Below are positions 49,121 through 57,572 of a DNA stretch of 64,000 nt, in pieces. The stretch spans positions 2,335,001 to 2,399,000 of the forward strand of contig NZ_CP100470.1 in NCBI RefSeq assembly GCF_030323145.1, written 5' to 3'. Position numbers and translations under genes: made by a program. Source of the stretch: Mesorhizobium sp. C432A (GTDB taxonomy: Bacteria > Pseudomonadota > Alphaproteobacteria > Rhizobiales > Rhizobiaceae). Each line of letters begins with the position of its first letter. The first letter of the stretch is position 1. The notes below the pieces were generated by a model that saw only the letters and a list, made by a program, of their open reading frames with translations, was not told the origin of the DNA and did not search any database.

Positions 49121-50083
49121 ATGAACTCATGCTTCTTTTTGGCCGCTGACGCGGAATATTTCCCGTACGCCTGCCTTGCAGCGCGTCGGATCACAGACGT
49201 TTCGACGCCGATCGATGGCTACCTTCTTTATACCGGAGTTCGCCAAGAGGATCTCGGTATCGGCCAGCGTATATTGAGCGGCCGCGTCGAATTGGTTGAT
49301 GTCGCCGCCTTCATCGCGAATGCTCGATTTGAGGCCGCAAGCCACAGCATAGCAGCCTACGTTCGCCTCTTCTCCGATCGGTTGCCTGTTTTCACGGGCT
49401 ACGATCGCATCGCATATTCAGATTCCGACGTCCTTTTCAACCGCGACATCAACGATCTGGTTGGGCAGCAATTGCGCGCCCCACTACTCGCCGCTCATGA
49501 CGATTACATGTATTTCCGGCCATCATATCGCGAAAAGCTGGGCCTGCAGCCCGGCGCGCCATACTTCAATTCCGGCGTCGTCGTCATGGACATGAACTCG
49601 ATTCGGGCTGACGACCTATTGGGGCTAACCCGCAAGACGGCCGTCCTCGGAAAACTGAACGATCAGAACGCGCTGAACATCGTCTTCGAGGGCAAGTGGC
49701 AGACAATGCACCCGAACTGGAATCTGCAATCACTCGGCACAAGGGAATTCCGGTTCGCCCATGCCTATGCCCGCCATTTCGCCGGCGGCAAGCCTTGGGG
49801 CAATCAGGTGGGTGTCGAACTTGAAGCCCTCAAAGTTTGGCGCGATCTGGCGAAGGACACGCCTTGGGCAGGACCTTTCAAGCAACTGATCCCATTTGAG
49901 CGAGGTGTCATCAAAAGGTTCAAGCGCCGATTTGATGGTCTGACGGCCATGGTATCGAGCAAAGAATACTATCAGCGACGCGCTCGCTACGATGGACGGA
50001 AGACGCATGCTTTATATTCAGCGCAAGCTGATGCTGGGGAAATGGCGATCAGTTTTCCGGAGGTTGTCGGCGGCTTCGCCTAG
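49121..50083 (+). CDS. glycosyltransferase family 8
   Basis: A 320-residue retaining glycosyltransferase. The GT8 marks are in order: DRIAYSDSDVLFNRDINDL (DxD metal site), PYFNSGVVVMDM, LNDQNALNIVF and the C-terminal HFAGGKPWG (the HxxGxxKPW motif). Members add glucose or galactose to lipopolysaccharide core or glycogen primers. It is on the plus strand and meets the tail-fibre gene tail to tail with a four-base overlap at 50,080-50,083. Being cargo of a prophage next to tail genes, it probably alters the host surface receptor. Confidence 0.88.
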   Translation: MNSCFFLAADAEYFPYACLAARRITDVSTPIDGYLLYTGVRQEDLGIGQRILSGRVELVDVAAFIANARFEAASHSIAAYVRLFSDRLPVFTGYDRIAYSDSDVLFNRDINDLVGQQLRAPLLAAHDDYMYFRPSYREKLGLQPGAPYFNSGVVVMDMNSIRADDLLGLTRKTAVLGKLNDQNALNIVFEGKWQTMHPNWNLQSLGTREFRFAHAYARHFAGGKPWGNQVGVELEALKVWRDLAKDTPWAGPFKQLIPFERGVIKRFKRRFDGLTAMVSSKEYYQRRARYDGRKTHALYSAQADAGEMAISFPEVVGGFA

Positions 50084-51219
50084 GCCCATGCCCTCACGAC
50101 AATTTTCCAACTGCTGGCTGTGGCCACAAAACCACTACCACCGGCTTTGCTGATGTAATCGAAAACGGTGTTACCGATCCTGACGTTGATGTTCGTAGCA
50201 TCCGGCCAAATACCATGCCCCTTGCTACCGGCACCGTTGCTCATGAAGAGCGGAATTTCGTCCCCGATAGCCCAGCCATTATCTACTGTGGTGCATTGCG
50301 CAAACATCGCATACAGTTTTGGCTTCACACCAAGACCGTGCGCAAGCGTCAGGAGTCCACCTAGTGTGTAGGGCTGCTGGGCGCTCTCATAGGCCGTTTG
50401 GAATTTAGCGCCAGCGATCTGAAGGTATCGCGCATCCTGTTCGGCCTGAGACCACTGGATTTTGTACCAAGCACCCCAGACGCCGCCATTCTGGTGGCGC
50501 CGCCAGATTGTCGTGTTGGCTGCTGCTGCCGTGGTGAAGTCATAGACTGTCTGCGTCCTGTATCCGGCAGCACCGTGGGCTTCGACCGTGCCGATGTTCC
50601 ACCCGGTGTTTGCCGCAGGGGCGTTGGCCGCCCCACTGCCCATATACCAGCCGTTGTCGAGCGCCGTGTTCCAATCGGCAATGGTCTTGGCCACCACGCC
50701 CAGGCGCGTGGGGAGGTTGGCGTCGGAGATTGCGGCGATCGGCTGGCCTGAGGCGCGCATGTAGGATCGAACACGCCAGCTGCCACCGCCCAGGGACTGC
50801 GCCACGGCGGTATCACCGGCGGCGGCAACGATGTTGGCGGCGCCCGGCAGGATGAGCGTGGCGGCATTATGGGTAAGCGTCGCCGCTCCGGAGAAGGTCA
50901 GGAAACGCAAGACGCCGCTGGGCAGCACGCCGAAAGCGGTGATCGCAGCCGCGCCCGACACCGTGACGGAGACACCGGTTGCTGCGGCCAGATCAGTCGT
51001 TGCGGCTGATGCGATGACACTGCTGGTCGTATGCAGAGCATCATTGCCACCAACCGCCGTGCTCGCGCCCGTGCCGCCCATCGTGATCGGGCGCGGCGTG
51101 TTCATGATCGACAGGAGATCGGCCAAGAAGGCGTTATATTTCCCGCTCTCGATCGTTGTGTTCGGGATCGCCGTTGTGTTCGGCGGCCATGACGTGACGC
51201 CGGCTCCATTCATAGGCAT
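50080..51219 (-). CDS. tail fibre protein with pyocin-knob-like domain
   Basis: A 379-residue fibre-type protein. Low-complexity Ala/Thr/Gly sequence fills residues 30-150. Around 190-260, DWNTALDNGWYMGSG, GWNIGTVEAHG and WGAWYKIQWSQAEQDARYLQ match the pyocin-knob and the end-of-repeat motif of fibres that bind surface sugars. The C-terminal 90 residues (GVKPKLYAMFAQC) are a likely receptor-binding tip. Start 51,219 has AAAGG about eight bases upstream. The protein should recognise host polysaccharide. Confidence 0.82.
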   Translation of the reverse strand: MPMNGAGVTSWPPNTTAIPNTTIESGKYNAFLADLLSIMNTPRPITMGGTGASTAVGGNDALHTTSSVIASAATTDLAAATGVSVTVSGAAAITAFGVLPSGVLRFLTFSGAATLTHNAATLILPGAANIVAAAGDTAVAQSLGGGSWRVRSYMRASGQPIAAISDANLPTRLGVVAKTIADWNTALDNGWYMGSGAANAPAANTGWNIGTVEAHGAAGYRTQTVYDFTTAAAANTTIWRRHQNGGVWGAWYKIQWSQAEQDARYLQIAGAKFQTAYESAQQPYTLGGLLTLAHGLGVKPKLYAMFAQCTTVDNGWAIGDEIPLFMSNGAGSKGHGIWPDATNINVRIGNTVFDYISKAGGSGFVATASSWKIVVRAWA

Positions 51220-51266
51220 TGGCAGCACCTTTTGCTTTTTGGGGGATTGATCTATGTTCCGCGCCT

Positions 51267-51497
51267 ATGCGCGTCAGAATTCTTCAGATCGTCTCGGCAG
51301 TGATTACGATTGTGATCCTGGTCGCTTTTCGCGACGCCCTGAAATGGTGGCTTGATCAGATGTCGGAGGACTTCATCTCCGGGCTGTTTTTCGGTGTGTT
51401 CGGGATGCTCGCCATCTTCCTGGGTCTAATGCTGTGGGAGCGCCGTGCGTTGGCCCGACGAGAGCAGCAGCGCGCGAGAGACCTTATCGACCTCTGA
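51267..51497 (+). CDS. possible small membrane protein
   Basis: A 76-residue frame with two membrane helices (ILQIVSAVITIVILVAF and ISGLFFGVFGMLAIFLGLML) and a basic tail. It fills a 206-base gap in the minus-strand operon but its last 72 bases lie antisense to the neighbouring large gene, and there is no good ribosome site. It could be an immunity or superinfection-exclusion protein, or not a gene. Confidence 0.38.
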   Translation: MRVRILQIVSAVITIVILVAFRDALKWWLDQMSEDFISGLFFGVFGMLAIFLGLMLWERRALARREQQRARDLIDL

Positions 51498-53594
51498 CGC
51501 GTTCACACGCGAGCCACGGCCAGCGCGAAGAAGAGCCTCAAGCACTTCCGGATCGTTGCTGGTGAGGATCTTGGCCATAGCGCTCCGCGTGGCTTCATTC
51601 TTGACGCCGCTGAGTGCTTCAACGACCGCGTCAACGCCTTTCATGGCCGTGGCCCGGGCCGCCCCCGCTACCCCACCTGCCATGAACGCCTGAGGGACAC
51701 CAAAGGCCTCGGCGCCGGAGCCGGTGAGTTCCTGCTGTGAGGCCTGGCGGGCTGCGGTGTAGGAGTTGCGAACTACCTGATCGGTTGTCTCGGCAAAGTG
51801 GCGCTCGCGCTCCAGCATGTCGAGCACCTTGCCGGTTGGCTCGCGGCCAAACAGAGTGGATAGCCGCGCGCGGTTCCAGTCGCCTTCGCCGCCGACGGCG
51901 CGCTGAAGAGCCACTCGGTCGTTAGCGGTCGTGCCAACCAGGCGCTCGATCTCGGCGCGGGCTCCCTGACGCAAGCGGACCGGCACCGCCGAAGGGCCGA
52001 TCTGCAGACCCTGTGGCAGAGCACCTTGCCTGACCTCATCAACCAACTCATTCGGCCGTGGCGCTTCTCGGCCACCGGCGAGAACCGACTGTCCGCGCCC
52101 TACAGCCTCTTTCTGCCGGGCAAGCTCGGAGTATTTCGCGTCGACCTCCTTGATGCCTGGAACAGACGCCCGAAGCTCGTCGTCAACCGCTTGTCGGGCG
52201 GTTGTCAGCGCGTTCCTTGCATTTGTGCCCTGCGCTGTCTCCAGCAGGTCGTCGATCGCATGGCGGGTGTTCAGCAATTCGGCAGCGTCAGCCACAAGGG
52301 ACGGCCCTGGTGCTGGCTGACCAAGCGCACGGGCGCGAGCGATATCTGCCGGGGTAGGCTGATGATCCAGCATCGCCCTGACCCGCTGGATGAGGCGTTG
52401 AGGTTCACCGCGAAGCGTCTGGGCTTCGGTTTCGAGGTATCGGGCGATCGGCAACGTGTCGACTGGTCCAGCGTCGCGCAAGGCCTCTCGATATTCCGGC
52501 GCCAAAAGCTGCTGGTTCCGGTTCGCGCGGTCGATAAGGTGCGATGGCGTTGGGGCATCACCAAGCGTCTCGTCCAGCCCGGAGCGGATACGCCAATTGG
52601 CATCCGCTTCGCGAGCGCCGACTGCACCCTTGACGATTGTCTTGCCTTCGCCAGGAAGAGCAGCCAGGCCAGCAGCCTGTGACCGAAGATTTTCGCCAAG
52701 ATCCATGATCATGCCGCCGGGGCTGAGCTTTTCCATCTGACCCCGAGCGCCGGCATCGAGGGCGTCACGCCCTGCCGCCCTCGACAGCATCGCCGCGGCA
52801 ACCTTGTCGATGCCAAGTTCCTTGGCTGCAGCGCCGAGGTTCCATGCATCGGCCAGCCATTTGACGCCTCGGCCAGCGAGCGGGCCTACGATCGGTGCGG
52901 CGAGACCCAGGCCGGCGCCGATTAGAGCACCCTTCCGAGCTTCAGACCAATCACCACCGGACCTGACGAGAGCATCCGCGCCGCTTATCGCCCCGCCCGA
53001 CCCAGCACCCAGCACCAGTCGAGTTCCAAGTGTTCCTGCACCGACGCCGAAGGCTCCAGGCGCCGCTGCGATGGCCGGTATCGTGCCAGCAACTGCACCA
53101 GTAATCTGAGACGCCCGATCCAGCTTCGGATTCATCGACTTTTCTGCAGCGGTGCCGGCTTGGATGCGCTTCAGAACTTGGTCATAGGTCTCGTCAGACG
53201 CTCCTGCGATTGTCGCAGCAGCTGCCCGATCGACGCCGCCTCGGATAATTGGGCCCAAGATCGGAATGCCCTCCAGTATCCCGCCCGACGTGGTGCGCAT
53301 TTTGCTCAGAGCATCGTCGCCCTCGATCCTGTCGGTGAGCGCATTGTACCCGGGAGGCGCGAAGGCCGGGACGCGGGCCGGCTGCAGCGTGTCTTGGTCG
53401 ATGCCGGCAACAGCGCGCTTTTGCTCGGGTGACAGCGTGTGCATCTGTTGGGCAAGCGCAATGCCGGCCTGAGCGCGTGTCTGCGCTGAGGCATCCGGCG
53501 CGGCCTGTCCAAGGGCGCCCAGCGCGGTCCTTTCGTCGGGCGCGTCGACTTCGTAGGTCTTGCCGTCCGCGCCTTGAATTTCGAATGTCGCCAT
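51426..53594 (-). CDS. large virion-internal protein (ejection protein candidate)
   Basis: A 722-residue protein with no enzyme motif. The first 30 residues (FEIQGADGKTYEVDAPDERTALGAL) are a short phage-protein N-terminal domain; residues 100-290 are Ala/Gly-rich with membrane-like helices (GAVAGTIPAIAAAPGAFGVG), and the rest is helical with coiled coils. Size, composition and place after the virion lysozyme gene match the DNA-ejection proteins of podoviruses (gp16/gp20 type). The start overlaps the preceding stop by one base (TAATG). Confidence 0.7.
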   Translation of the reverse strand: MATFEIQGADGKTYEVDAPDERTALGALGQAAPDASAQTRAQAGIALAQQMHTLSPEQKRAVAGIDQDTLQPARVPAFAPPGYNALTDRIEGDDALSKMRTTSGGILEGIPILGPIIRGGVDRAAAATIAGASDETYDQVLKRIQAGTAAEKSMNPKLDRASQITGAVAGTIPAIAAAPGAFGVGAGTLGTRLVLGAGSGGAISGADALVRSGGDWSEARKGALIGAGLGLAAPIVGPLAGRGVKWLADAWNLGAAAKELGIDKVAAAMLSRAAGRDALDAGARGQMEKLSPGGMIMDLGENLRSQAAGLAALPGEGKTIVKGAVGAREADANWRIRSGLDETLGDAPTPSHLIDRANRNQQLLAPEYREALRDAGPVDTLPIARYLETEAQTLRGEPQRLIQRVRAMLDHQPTPADIARARALGQPAPGPSLVADAAELLNTRHAIDDLLETAQGTNARNALTTARQAVDDELRASVPGIKEVDAKYSELARQKEAVGRGQSVLAGGREAPRPNELVDEVRQGALPQGLQIGPSAVPVRLRQGARAEIERLVGTTANDRVALQRAVGGEGDWNRARLSTLFGREPTGKVLDMLERERHFAETTDQVVRNSYTAARQASQQELTGSGAEAFGVPQAFMAGGVAGAARATAMKGVDAVVEALSGVKNEATRSAMAKILTSNDPEVLEALLRAGRGSRVNASEVDKVSRALLLSSGQRTALPQH

Positions 53595-56119
53595 TATGGT
53601 TTCACCCTGATCCGAACACCGTTGCCGACATCCTTCCAGCCATCCGGATTTGGCGATGCTGCCGGAGCGTTCGGCTCGGCCGTAGTCCGGTCGACCGAAG
53701 CCTTGATGCCTTCCAGCATGCGCTTCAGCTCTTTGACGCTGTTGGCCGCCCTGTCACCCGCCCCGCCAGTAGCTGCGGTGTAGACCTGGCTCGGAAGGTT
53801 CCATGCCCCGCCGTCCTTGGTCACGTCGACAACCGGGTCGTAGATCATGTTTTCCATCAACTGGAGATCAGGCCCATTGAGGACACCCAGATTGAAGAGT
53901 TCCTTCATCTGCAACATGATGCCTTGGCGGACGGTGTTCAGATTGTCCTTGGACGCGCCGGGCATTGCCTCGATGCCGGTCTTGGCGACCAGCTCCGAAT
54001 AGCGGTCGAGTTCGCCGGTGATGGCATCGAACGCCTGGTTGACGGAGGAAACCCGGTTCCGCTGTGTTTCTGTCGGCTTCATTGTGCCGGGGATGACGGC
54101 TCCTGCAGAAGGAGCGGCCGAAGGCGGCGCAGCGACGGCGGGAGCCGGTGCCCCAGCAGCAGGAGGCGCTACCTGAGCGGGCGAAGTCACTCCTCGCGCG
54201 GCTGGTGCGGCAGTCACGGCACCACCACCGGGAGCCTGTAGCCATGCCGGAAGGTTGGGCGGCACCTGAATAGGCACCATGCCATCAGGCGTCTGCACCA
54301 TCTGCGTCTTTGGCTGCGAAATGATGGCGTAGGCAGTTGCATATTCTCGCGAAGCGGGATCGGCGGTCGAGAGGATGTTCCAAGCCTGGGCATCGAGGCC
54401 GTTGCCTTCGAACTTCGTCGGGCCGCCGCCTGAAATGCTTTTCGTCTCGCCGCTGGCCGCATCGAACAGGGTGTCGTCGTCCAGCTTCTGCCACTGCTTC
54501 GGCGGAACGGCCAGAGACTTGCGCGCAGCCTGAATTTGCAGCTGCCGCAAAGGATCGGCCTCCTGCATTTTCTGCTGGAGCATCATATTGGCCATCGCCT
54601 TTTGCTCGGGCGACGCCCACGGGTCAGCGGCAACCTGCATGATCTGCTGAATAGACGGACCGCCCTGACCGGGCTGGATAGCGCCGCCAGTGCCGCCAGC
54701 CTCTACCGGGATGCTGGACAGGTCTTCCTGCGGAGACATCGCCTGAGCGACCTTCTGGACGCCGGCAGAGGCTGGTGCAGCCTGCTGGGGCTGCTGAGCG
54801 CCAGCAAGAGCCGCAACGACCGGCGACGGGGCCGCTGCCGCTGGAGCGGGCTGCTGAGCCGCGCTGAGGGCCTGCACGACGCCACCGCGACCGCTCAGCG
54901 GTTCTGGGCTCATCATTGTTGACAGCACGCGCTGGCCGGCCGGCGTGGTCGCAGCAGCATCGCCGGGGCCGGGATTGGGCAAAGGCGCATCGGCATTGAC
55001 CGGAATCCATCCCTGATTGCCAGTCGCGCCGGCCATGCCAGTCGTCTCGACAAACTGATAGGTCTTGCCGTCGGCGCCGCGGCGAACTTCACCAGCTTTT
55101 CCAGGTTCTTGCGGAGCGCCGGGATAAGTGGGACGCGTTGCGGGTGCCATCGGGTCGTTAGGATCGAGCGGAGGAAGGCCGCTGGGATCATACGCAGGAG
55201 CCGTGGTGCCGGGCGACATAGTGGCGAGGCTCGGGGCCGGTGTCATACCAGCGGAGGGATCGAGCGAGGCAACCTGAACTGGGTCTTGTGACTGCTCCTG
55301 CTGGGCCGCCCGCGTTGCCTGTGCGGGCGTAGCGCCGGCGCCAAGCGCCTTCTGGTAGGTCGCAACGAACCTGTTCGTATTTGTGCCCTGCTCGATGCCA
55401 CCGGGAAGGCTCGTCCACGTCCCGCTCAAGACCTGGCCTACGTTGGCGATTGCGTCCGGATCGCCGGATTGTAGAACGTCGTCGAGCACTTGGCCCGTCT
55501 TGGCCTTGTAGGTCTTGGCGGCGAGGTTCCATGCCGCCTTGTCCTGGTTGACTGGCGAGAAGTCGGGCAAGCCGAGTTCCTTGGCCTCATCGTCCCATGT
55601 GGAACCCAAAAACTGATACTTGCCGGCGGCTGACGAGGTGCGGCCAGCATTCGGCCCGGTTTGGATGCGCACCGCCTGGTTAGGGTGGCGGGAGAAATCG
55701 TCGAACTTCCCGCCGCCATAGATGACGTTGTAGCGACCGCCGCTTTCTGGGCCGGAAATCGTGTTGAGCAGCGCCTTCTGGTAAGGCTTTGCGTCCTGCC
55801 ATGCGAGTTGGTCGCCGCCGTAGTCGGCCGCGCCGCTCGCGGAGGCCGCAACTGGAGAGCCCGGAGCCGCCGGGAAAGTGCCGGCATTGATCATGCCGCC
55901 AAACGCGTCGGTCGCGCGGGCTTGTCCTGCGGTCTCTGCCGCGTCGGCGCGCCTGTTGAGCACATTCTGCACGATGCCATCGCCGAGCGCGTTCAAGCCC
56001 TCGCCGATGTTCTGCGGCGCCCGCTGGGAAGACATCAGCGCCTGGACAATTGCCCGCTTCTTGGCGACTGACGCAGGCGTCTCGCCCTTCTCGGCATCGA
56101 AGATGAATGACAACGCCAT
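53594..56119 (-). CDS. virion-associated lysozyme/ejection protein (GH104-like domain)
   Basis: An 841-residue protein. After an N-terminal helical part, residues about 112-235 look like a lambda-type lytic transglycosylase/GH104 domain: LLNTISGPESGGRYNVIYGG with catalytic E125, and SSAAGKYQFLGSTWDDEAKELG. Residues 290-690 are Pro/Ala/Gln-rich linker with repeats of QQPQQAAPAS style. The C-terminal 130 residues are helical (IPGTMKPTETQRNRVSSVNQAFD). It would digest the cell wall locally while DNA enters. It is distinct from the lysis endolysin at 46,361. Confidence 0.8.
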   Translation of the reverse strand: MALSFIFDAEKGETPASVAKKRAIVQALMSSQRAPQNIGEGLNALGDGIVQNVLNRRADAAETAGQARATDAFGGMINAGTFPAAPGSPVAASASGAADYGGDQLAWQDAKPYQKALLNTISGPESGGRYNVIYGGGKFDDFSRHPNQAVRIQTGPNAGRTSSAAGKYQFLGSTWDDEAKELGLPDFSPVNQDKAAWNLAAKTYKAKTGQVLDDVLQSGDPDAIANVGQVLSGTWTSLPGGIEQGTNTNRFVATYQKALGAGATPAQATRAAQQEQSQDPVQVASLDPSAGMTPAPSLATMSPGTTAPAYDPSGLPPLDPNDPMAPATRPTYPGAPQEPGKAGEVRRGADGKTYQFVETTGMAGATGNQGWIPVNADAPLPNPGPGDAAATTPAGQRVLSTMMSPEPLSGRGGVVQALSAAQQPAPAAAAPSPVVAALAGAQQPQQAAPASAGVQKVAQAMSPQEDLSSIPVEAGGTGGAIQPGQGGPSIQQIMQVAADPWASPEQKAMANMMLQQKMQEADPLRQLQIQAARKSLAVPPKQWQKLDDDTLFDAASGETKSISGGGPTKFEGNGLDAQAWNILSTADPASREYATAYAIISQPKTQMVQTPDGMVPIQVPPNLPAWLQAPGGGAVTAAPAARGVTSPAQVAPPAAGAPAPAVAAPPSAAPSAGAVIPGTMKPTETQRNRVSSVNQAFDAITGELDRYSELVAKTGIEAMPGASKDNLNTVRQGIMLQMKELFNLGVLNGPDLQLMENMIYDPVVDVTKDGGAWNLPSQVYTAATGGAGDRAANSVKELKRMLEGIKASVDRTTAEPNAPAASPNPDGWKDVGNGVRIRVKP

Positions 56120-56122
56120 GTC

Positions 56123-57136
56123 TCAGGCCCCCAACGACAGAGCTTTGCCGTAGTCGACCTGGCGATAACCGTCAGGCCGACGCGAAACAGCATCGGGTCG
56201 CACCTTCTCGACTTCGCTGGCCATGAGCCCGAGCCGCATCGGAGCGCCCTTCGCTTCGCCTTTGTAGTGGAACTTCCACAGCCCCATTTCCGGGGTGATG
56301 TCGGCGAGCCGTTCCTTGTCCTTTTTCGCGTCGTCGTCGGATAGTCCGATGAGCTTGCTGCCGAGACCAAAAAGACCACCGACCAAGCTTCCGGTCTGCG
56401 CGTTTTTTGCATTCACCGCGTCGACGCGCTGCTGGTAATTCTGGTTGATCAGCCCGGCGTTGTCGGTTGTCGGAATGGTGCTGCCGGTATACCCGGCGGC
56501 CTGTGGCGAACTGACCTGCGATCCCGAAAGCAGCGCCGTGATTTCGTTGATCGGTTGGTTGCGGATTGCCTGGCCCTCCGCGAACGCCTGCCCATGCCCC
56601 GAAAGGATGAGCTGGTTATTGGCGTCGTTGACGTTCTGGCCCTGCTGGGCCATTGCTCGGTCATAGGCGGCCGAGCCAAGTTTGATGCCCTGATTTGAGA
56701 GCTTTGTTGCCAAGGCATCCTGCTGTTGAGCCAAGATCGGATCGAGGCGCGCTTTCCCGAGCTGCAGCAGCCGTGCTTCGGTGGCGTCGTTCGAGCCATC
56801 GAAGGGCTTGGCCATGTAGTCGTTCAGGAACGACGATTGATTGTTGGCAAGGGTGCCAAGGTTCATCTGCGCCTTGTCGGTCTGGTCCTTGATCGCCTGC
56901 TGCGCGGCGGAAAGCGTCGTCGTCGCGGTGCGCGTCGGGATTTGATAGGTCTTGCCCGTATAGGGATCAGTGATCGATTGCGTGCCGCTGTTCGTATAGG
57001 TGATCGTGCCATCAGGCCCGACCTGATTGGCGTTGTTCAAATACGAGTTGGCAATAGCAGTCGAGATGTTCGTCCCGGTCGAAGCCGCGGATGTTTCCTT
57101 GGGATCTGGCGGCTTAGGTGCTGAGGCTTTACCCAT
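56123..57136 (-). CDS. structural protein with C-terminal S74-like chaperone domain
   Basis: A 337-residue virion protein. The N-terminal 260 residues are Gln/Asn/Ala-rich and helical (LLQLGKARLDPILAQQQDALATKLSN). The C-terminal 75 residues read LSDDDAKKDKERLADITPEMGLWKFHYKG then RLGLMASEVEKVRPDAV and YGKAL, which is the intramolecular chaperone (peptidase S74) motif, with the Ser-Asp of the self-cleavage site at the LSDDD. Such domains assemble trimeric fibres and then cut themselves off. On a protein in this position it is uncommon. It overlaps the GNAT-like gene by eight bases. Confidence 0.78.
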   Translation of the reverse strand: MGKASAPKPPDPKETSAASTGTNISTAIANSYLNNANQVGPDGTITYTNSGTQSITDPYTGKTYQIPTRTATTTLSAAQQAIKDQTDKAQMNLGTLANNQSSFLNDYMAKPFDGSNDATEARLLQLGKARLDPILAQQQDALATKLSNQGIKLGSAAYDRAMAQQGQNVNDANNQLILSGHGQAFAEGQAIRNQPINEITALLSGSQVSSPQAAGYTGSTIPTTDNAGLINQNYQQRVDAVNAKNAQTGSLVGGLFGLGSKLIGLSDDDAKKDKERLADITPEMGLWKFHYKGEAKGAPMRLGLMASEVEKVRPDAVSRRPDGYRQVDYGKALSLGA

Positions 57137-57572
57137 TTGTCTTCCTCGTGAAACGGCCGTTGCGCCAGTCTTCTTCGGTGAGCGTGAAAACGTAGCCGTC
57201 TTCGTCGCGGCCGCGCATGCGCTTGATCAAGTACGGGGTGAAGCCGAAGGCCTTCGCGATCCGAACCATGCGCTCGTTCTTTGCGGAAACCTGCAGAACG
57301 ACCATCTGGCAGCCGATCTGGTCGAACGGATACGAAAACATGATGTGGCGGACATCCGCCGTCAGCCATCGCGGCGTTTTCGAAGCGCTCGAAATCTGGA
57401 TCAGCCCCGGACCTGGTTGAAAATCATGAAACACCATGCCGGCGACGAGTTCGCCGGTTTCGTCATCGCCCACGCCGATCGCCTGGCATTTGCCGAAGCC
57501 GGTTTCGCAGCCCGGCGTCATGTCGGCCACGAACCGAGCGACCGCTTCGCTATGGCCGAAAATCAGTTTCAA
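57129..57572 (-). CDS. GNAT-like acetyltransferase-fold protein
   Basis: A 147-residue protein with the GNAT fold: GELVAGMVFHDFQPGPGLIQIS for strands 2-4, VLQVSAKNERMVRIAKAFGFT for the acetyl-CoA helix and VFTLTEEDW for the last strand. The usual Q/R-x-x-G-x-G/A loop is weak. Such proteins recur between tail genes of podoviruses; the acceptor is unknown. It overlaps genes on both sides by a few bases, so it is part of the operon. Confidence 0.75.
   Translation of the reverse strand: MKLIFGHSEAVARFVADMTPGCETGFGKCQAIGVGDDETGELVAGMVFHDFQPGPGLIQISSASKTPRWLTADVRHIMFSYPFDQIGCQMVVLQVSAKNERMVRIAKAFGFTPYLIKRMRGRDEDGYVFTLTEEDWRNGRFTRKTNG

Noticed and set aside
48912..49124. A 70-codon plus-strand frame rich in Arg and Trp
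   Set aside because: The other frame at 48,959 has a better ribosome site and a real membrane helix; this one looks random.
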